The translations under genes were made by a program, and so were the position numbers. From Candidatus Woesebacteria bacterium (GTDB taxonomy: Bacteria > Patescibacteriota > Microgenomatia > UBA8517), in NCBI GenBank assembly GCA_016181165.1, contig JACOZU010000030.1:1-7369 (forward strand): a DNA stretch of 7,369 nucleotides. Direction: 5' to 3'. Of the stretch, positions 5,303 through 7,369 are shown piece by piece (the first letter of the stretch is position 1; the number at the start of each line of letters is the position of its first letter). A model generated the notes under the pieces. The model did not search any database. It saw only the letters and a program-made list of their open reading frames with translations, and was not told the DNA's origin.

Positions 5303-6199
5303 ATGAAAAATATCGATTTTTTAGGCCTTCGAACGGAGCGGAAATACGCCCAAATCTTTAATGTGGGGCTAAATAGCACTTCAGTTAATAAAGTGCTAGT
5401 CTTTGTCCGCGATAGCCTGGGGAGAAACAGAAAATTTAGCATCGTTACCCCCAATCCGGAGATAATCTTGGCGGCCCAGGGGGACAAAGACTTGGCTGAC
5501 GCTATCAGTAAAGCGAGTCTGGTCATCCCGGACGGCATCGGCTTATCACAGGCGGCCAGATTTTTGAGCCTCCCGGCCCCGAAAAACACTCTATTAAGGA
5601 TTCCCGTTTGTTTTCTTCAGGGGCTTTGGGTGGGTCTTTCTACGTTTTTGGCAAGAAATTGGGTCCAAGAAGCCCTCCCCACCATTAAAGGCAGGAAGCT
5701 TTTTATGGAACTTATCAAGTTAGCCAACAAAAAGGGCTGGCGGGTATTTTTCCTGGGAGGAGAAAAAGGGGAAGCAAAGGGGGCAGGGGAGAAACTTAGA
5801 AGAAGCTTCAAACGGGTGAGAATTGCCTATTCTCAAGGGCCGATGCTCAATGCTGACGCCAGACCCAAGAAAAAAGAGGATAAAGAAATCGAAAGGAACG
5901 TCCTAAGGGAGATCAACGAATTTAAGCCAGACATCCTTTTTGTCGCCTTTGGCGCTTCAAAGCAAGAAAAATGGCTAATGAAGTGGCTTGGCTCGATTGA
6001 GGTGGGGGGGGCAATGGCCGTCGGGGGCACTTTCAGGTATTTTTCCGGCGATGCCAAACTTCCGCCTACCTGGATGGAAGAATTCGGCCTTGAGTGGGTC
6101 TGGAGGCTAATCACAGAACCCTGGAGGGTGAAAAGGGTTTTGACCGCTTTTCCGGCTTTTCCCTTAAAAGTCTTTTTATCCAAGCTAAATACCCCTTGA
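5303..6199 (+). CDS. WecG/TagA/CpsF family glycosyltransferase
   Basis: A 298-residue GT26-type enzyme. Family motifs: VTPNPEIILAA (48-58), VIPDGIGL (74-81) with the proposed catalytic Asp at 77, VFFLGGEKGEA (148-158), FGASKQEKW (216-224), and AVGGTFRYFSGDAKLPPTW (239-257) then FGLEWVWRLITEPWRVKR (261-278). Members transfer N-acetylmannosaminuronic acid or N-acetylmannosamine to lipid-linked precursors at the inner face of the membrane, in surface polymer synthesis; the sugar here is unknown. It is longer than the usual 240-260 residues because of an extra hydrophobic stretch at about 93-128 that may hold it to the membrane. The GGTF-Asp position of relatives is Arg (R245) here. Its TGA stop is the end of a TTGA that borders a palindromic repeat. 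Confidence 0.88.
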   Translation: MKNIDFLGLRTERKYAQIFNVGLNSTSVNKVLVFVRDSLGRNRKFSIVTPNPEIILAAQGDKDLADAISKASLVIPDGIGLSQAARFLSLPAPKNTLLRIPVCFLQGLWVGLSTFLARNWVQEALPTIKGRKLFMELIKLANKKGWRVFFLGGEKGEAKGAGEKLRRSFKRVRIAYSQGPMLNADARPKKKEDKEIERNVLREINEFKPDILFVAFGASKQEKWLMKWLGSIEVGGAMAVGGTFRYFSGDAKLPPTWMEEFGLEWVWRLITEPWRVKRVLTAFPAFPLKVFLSKLNTP

Positions 6200-6241
6200 C
6201 CCCGATTAAACTCCCATTAAATCGGAGAAATCGGGGCTTGA
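6196..6241. repeat. Nested palindrome bordered by TTGA, second copy
   Basis: The 37-base core at 6200-6236 has outer arms CCCCGATT/AATCGGGG and inner arms CTCC.ATT/AAT.GGAG. By hand it differs from the reverse complement of 2715-2751 at two central positions. It is bordered by CTTGA at 6195-6199 and CTTGA at 6237-6241, a five-base direct repeat. In RNA it would form a hairpin directly after the glycosyltransferase stop, possibly protecting or ending the message, though no T run follows. Confidence 0.85.
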
Positions 6242-6266
6242 CACCCCTGAATCCCTTTGATATTGT
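6238..6266 (+). promoter_or_regulatory. Promoter of the helix-turn-helix gene
   Basis: A perfect TTGACA (6238-6243), a 17-base spacer and TATTGT (6261-6266, four of six) predict initiation near 6273 and a leader of about 57 bases. The leader has a six-pair hairpin AGTCCA/TGGACT at 6278-6283 and 6295-6300. The first four bases of the -35 are the right-hand TTGA of the palindromic repeat. Confidence 0.6.
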
Positions 6267-6329
6267 CTGACTAAGAAAGTCCACCGACAGGCTCTGGACT
6301 ATAACAAATAAAGTCAAATTGGATTAAAT

Positions 6330-6548
6330 ATGGACGAGAAGCCAAAAAAAAGAGTCAGGCTGGAAGACCTTCCGGATTTGCTGACCGTGCGTGAAGTCTC
6401 CGAGCTTCTTAGAGTCTCTCCTTTAACCATCAAAAGATGGGGCAAACGGGGCAAGCTGCCGGCAATTAGGATTAACTCCCGAGGCGACCGTCGGTACAAA
6501 AAAGAAGCCGTCCTCTGGCTTCTGGGCATGCAAGAAAAGACCGAATAA
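6330..6548 (+). CDS. Small helix-turn-helix DNA-binding protein, excisionase/MerR-like (HTH_17 type)
   Basis: A 72-residue protein. LTVREVSELLRVSPLTIKRW at about 18-37 is a helix-turn-helix of the winged excisionase/MerR class, followed by the wing GKLPAIRINSRGDRRYKKEAV and a final WLL. The family binds DNA; some are phage or transposon excisionases, others are plain regulators. Nothing next to it looks like an integrase, so a regulator is as likely. A basic N-terminus (KPKKRVR) precedes the domain. GGA lies six bases before the ATG as a weak ribosome site. It has its own promoter next to the palindromic repeat. Confidence 0.85.
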   Translation: MDEKPKKRVRLEDLPDLLTVREVSELLRVSPLTIKRWGKRGKLPAIRINSRGDRRYKKEAVLWLLGMQEKTE

Positions 6549-6583
6549 GCCTCCACCCACCTCAGGCCTAAATTTGCATTAGT

Positions 6584-6592
6584 TGATATAAT
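6584..6592 (+). promoter_or_regulatory. Extended -10 promoter of a short transcript
   Basis: TGATATAAT is a full extended -10 element. Initiation would be near 6599, so the RNA would begin with AAGGAGGTGATGG. No -35 is evident. Confidence 0.5.
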
Positions 6593-6598
6593 TAATAT

Positions 6599-6710
6599 AA
6601 GGAGGTGATGGAGAATGACTGCCCGGTCTCCTTGAAAAATCAAACCTAAATCAGCCTCCGAGAGCTAAGTTCTCATTTTAAAAACTTCGCCAAGAGAACA
6701 GTGTTTTTGT
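6599..6710 (+). ncRNA. Candidate structured short RNA or leader with mini-ORF
   Basis: The putative RNA opens with AAGGAGGTGAT (6599-6609), an eleven-base match to the complement of the 16S rRNA tail, yet only tiny ORFs follow: 13 codons from ATG 6608 to TAA 6647, or six codons from ATG 6615 to TGA 6633. The ribosome site can pair with downstream bases: GGAGG.TGAT (6601-6609) with ATCA.CCTCC (6650-6659, one bulged G), enclosing GGAGA/TCTCC (6610-6614, 6627-6631). Further on, GTTCTC/GAGAAC (6669-6674, 6694-6699) and AAAAAC/GTTTTT (6680-6685, 6703-6708) could form a pseudoknot, or the T run could act as a terminator. It could be a regulatory leader, a small RNA, or chance. Confidence 0.35.
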
Positions 6711-6724
6711 TCCATAAATAGACG

Positions 6725-6733
6725 TGCTACAAT
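6725..6733 (+). promoter_or_regulatory. Extended -10 of the histidine phosphatase gene, leaderless start
   Basis: TGCTACAAT is followed by six bases and the ATG at 6740. The same TA.AAT-six-bases-ATG arrangement, ending in GCCATG, occurs at the PEGA gene. Initiation is expected at the A of the ATG, giving a leaderless message. Confidence 0.55.
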
Positions 6734-6739
6734 TTCGCC

Positions 6740-7363
6740 ATGAAAGTTTATTTGGTCAGGCACGGACAGTCTCTAGGTAACGAAGGAAAAGTGTTTCAAC
6801 TTCCTGATACGCCACTTTCTTCTCTGGGCAAGAAACAAGCAAAGATTCTTGCCGGAAGGCTTAAGGGGATATCGTTTGACGTTATCTATACAAGCCCCTT
6901 GGCAAGAGCCCACCAGACCTCCAAAATTATTTCTAAAGAGCTTAAGAAGCCAGTTGAGGTGTGGGAAGACATCCAGGAAACGAAAAATCCCAAAGAGGTA
7001 GTTGCCCTTTCAAGGTCGTCCCCCAAGGCGAAAAGGATAAGAAAGCTGATAAGGCGGAATTACCACAAAGGAGATTGGCGATATTCAGATGAAGAGACCT
7101 TTGATGAGCTGAATGAAAGAGGGGAAAAAGTGATCGCCCACCTTTTAAAGCACCATCAAAGGCAAAACGTTCTCATCGTTTCCCACGCAGGGATGATTAA
7201 AATGATTTTGGCTCGGATGATTTTCGGCAATAGCTTGACCCCCAAAATTTATTGGGATTTCAAATACCACTCTTGGTTAAAAAATACAGGAATAACGATT
7301 TGTGACTATTCTCCAGATTACGGTTGGGTACTAGAAACCTTGAATGACACAACCCACCTTTAG
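6740..7363 (+). CDS. Histidine phosphatase superfamily (phosphoglycerate mutase-like) protein
   Basis: A 207-residue protein. The N-terminal MKVYLVRHGQS has the RHG catalytic motif (R7, phospho-acceptor H8, G9); YTSPLARAHQT at 50-60 supplies the second Arg (R56), and VSHAGM at 147-152 the second catalytic His (H149). The family dephosphorylates small molecules or proteins, or isomerises phosphoglycerate; here the length and lack of mutase-specific segments favour a phosphatase, with unknown substrate. It has its own apparently leaderless promoter. The TAG at 7361-7363 falls six bases before the window end. Confidence 0.88.
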   Translation: MKVYLVRHGQSLGNEGKVFQLPDTPLSSLGKKQAKILAGRLKGISFDVIYTSPLARAHQTSKIISKELKKPVEVWEDIQETKNPKEVVALSRSSPKAKRIRKLIRRNYHKGDWRYSDEETFDELNERGEKVIAHLLKHHQRQNVLIVSHAGMIKMILARMIFGNSLTPKIYWDFKYHSWLKNTGITICDYSPDYGWVLETLNDTTHL

Positions 7364-7369
7364 AACCAA

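Noticed and set aside
6586..6612. Fragment of a 16S rRNA 3' end on the minus strand (ATCACCTCCTT)
   Set aside because: The match stops at eleven bases with no adjoining rRNA sequence; a strong Shine-Dalgarno sequence on the plus strand explains it better.

Overview
The window looks like a compact bacterial chromosome segment, most probably from a Candidate Phyla Radiation (Patescibacteria, Microgenomates-like) lineage. That is an inference from gene content and style: an MreB homologue, a membrane-anchored PEGA plus beta-propeller protein, an oversized adenylate-kinase-like protein, a small GIY-YIG nuclease, tRNAs without encoded CCA, tiny intergenic gaps, and several starts that look leaderless. 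TGA ends at least three clear genes (M16 peptidase, mreB, the WecG-family gene), so this is not a lineage that reads TGA as glycine.

Layout. Bases 1-1766 (+) hold the C-terminal half of an M16 zinc peptidase-like protein overlapping by 4 bases an adenylate-kinase-like protein. A minus-strand RNA-centred unit runs from about 2787 down to 1781: an extended -10 promoter, a broken tRNA 5' half with palindromic insertions in its D-loop, an AT-rich GIY-YIG nuclease gene that starts at the break, an intact tRNA-Arg(CCT), an intact tRNA-Pro(CGG), and a 2H-phosphoesterase (cyclic phosphodiesterase-like) gene starting 4 bases after the tRNA. Next upstream on the minus strand is the PEGA/beta-propeller gene (2797-3969), divergent from mreB (4079-5086, +). 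Then on the plus strand come a WecG/TagA/CpsF-family glycosyltransferase (5303-6199), a second copy of the palindromic repeat at its stop codon, a 72-residue helix-turn-helix protein (6330-6548), a structured intergenic stretch with a very strong Shine-Dalgarno sequence but only tiny ORFs (about 6584-6710), and a histidine phosphatase (6740-7363).

The most interesting region is 2281-2787. A small nuclease gene fits exactly between a truncated tRNA and a whole tRNA-Arg; its stop codon is made of tRNA bases, and a 12-base direct repeat (the tRNA D-arm) flanks it. A nested palindrome, bordered by repeated TTGA, has landed in the D-loop of the broken tRNA. A near-identical palindrome at 6200-6236 is also bordered by TTGA; there the left TTGA supplies the stop codon of the glycosyltransferase gene and the right TTGA begins a perfect TTGACA -35 box. 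This suggests a mobile palindromic element that targets TTGA, plus a nuclease gene that parasitises tRNA loci. Both are inferences from sequence alone.
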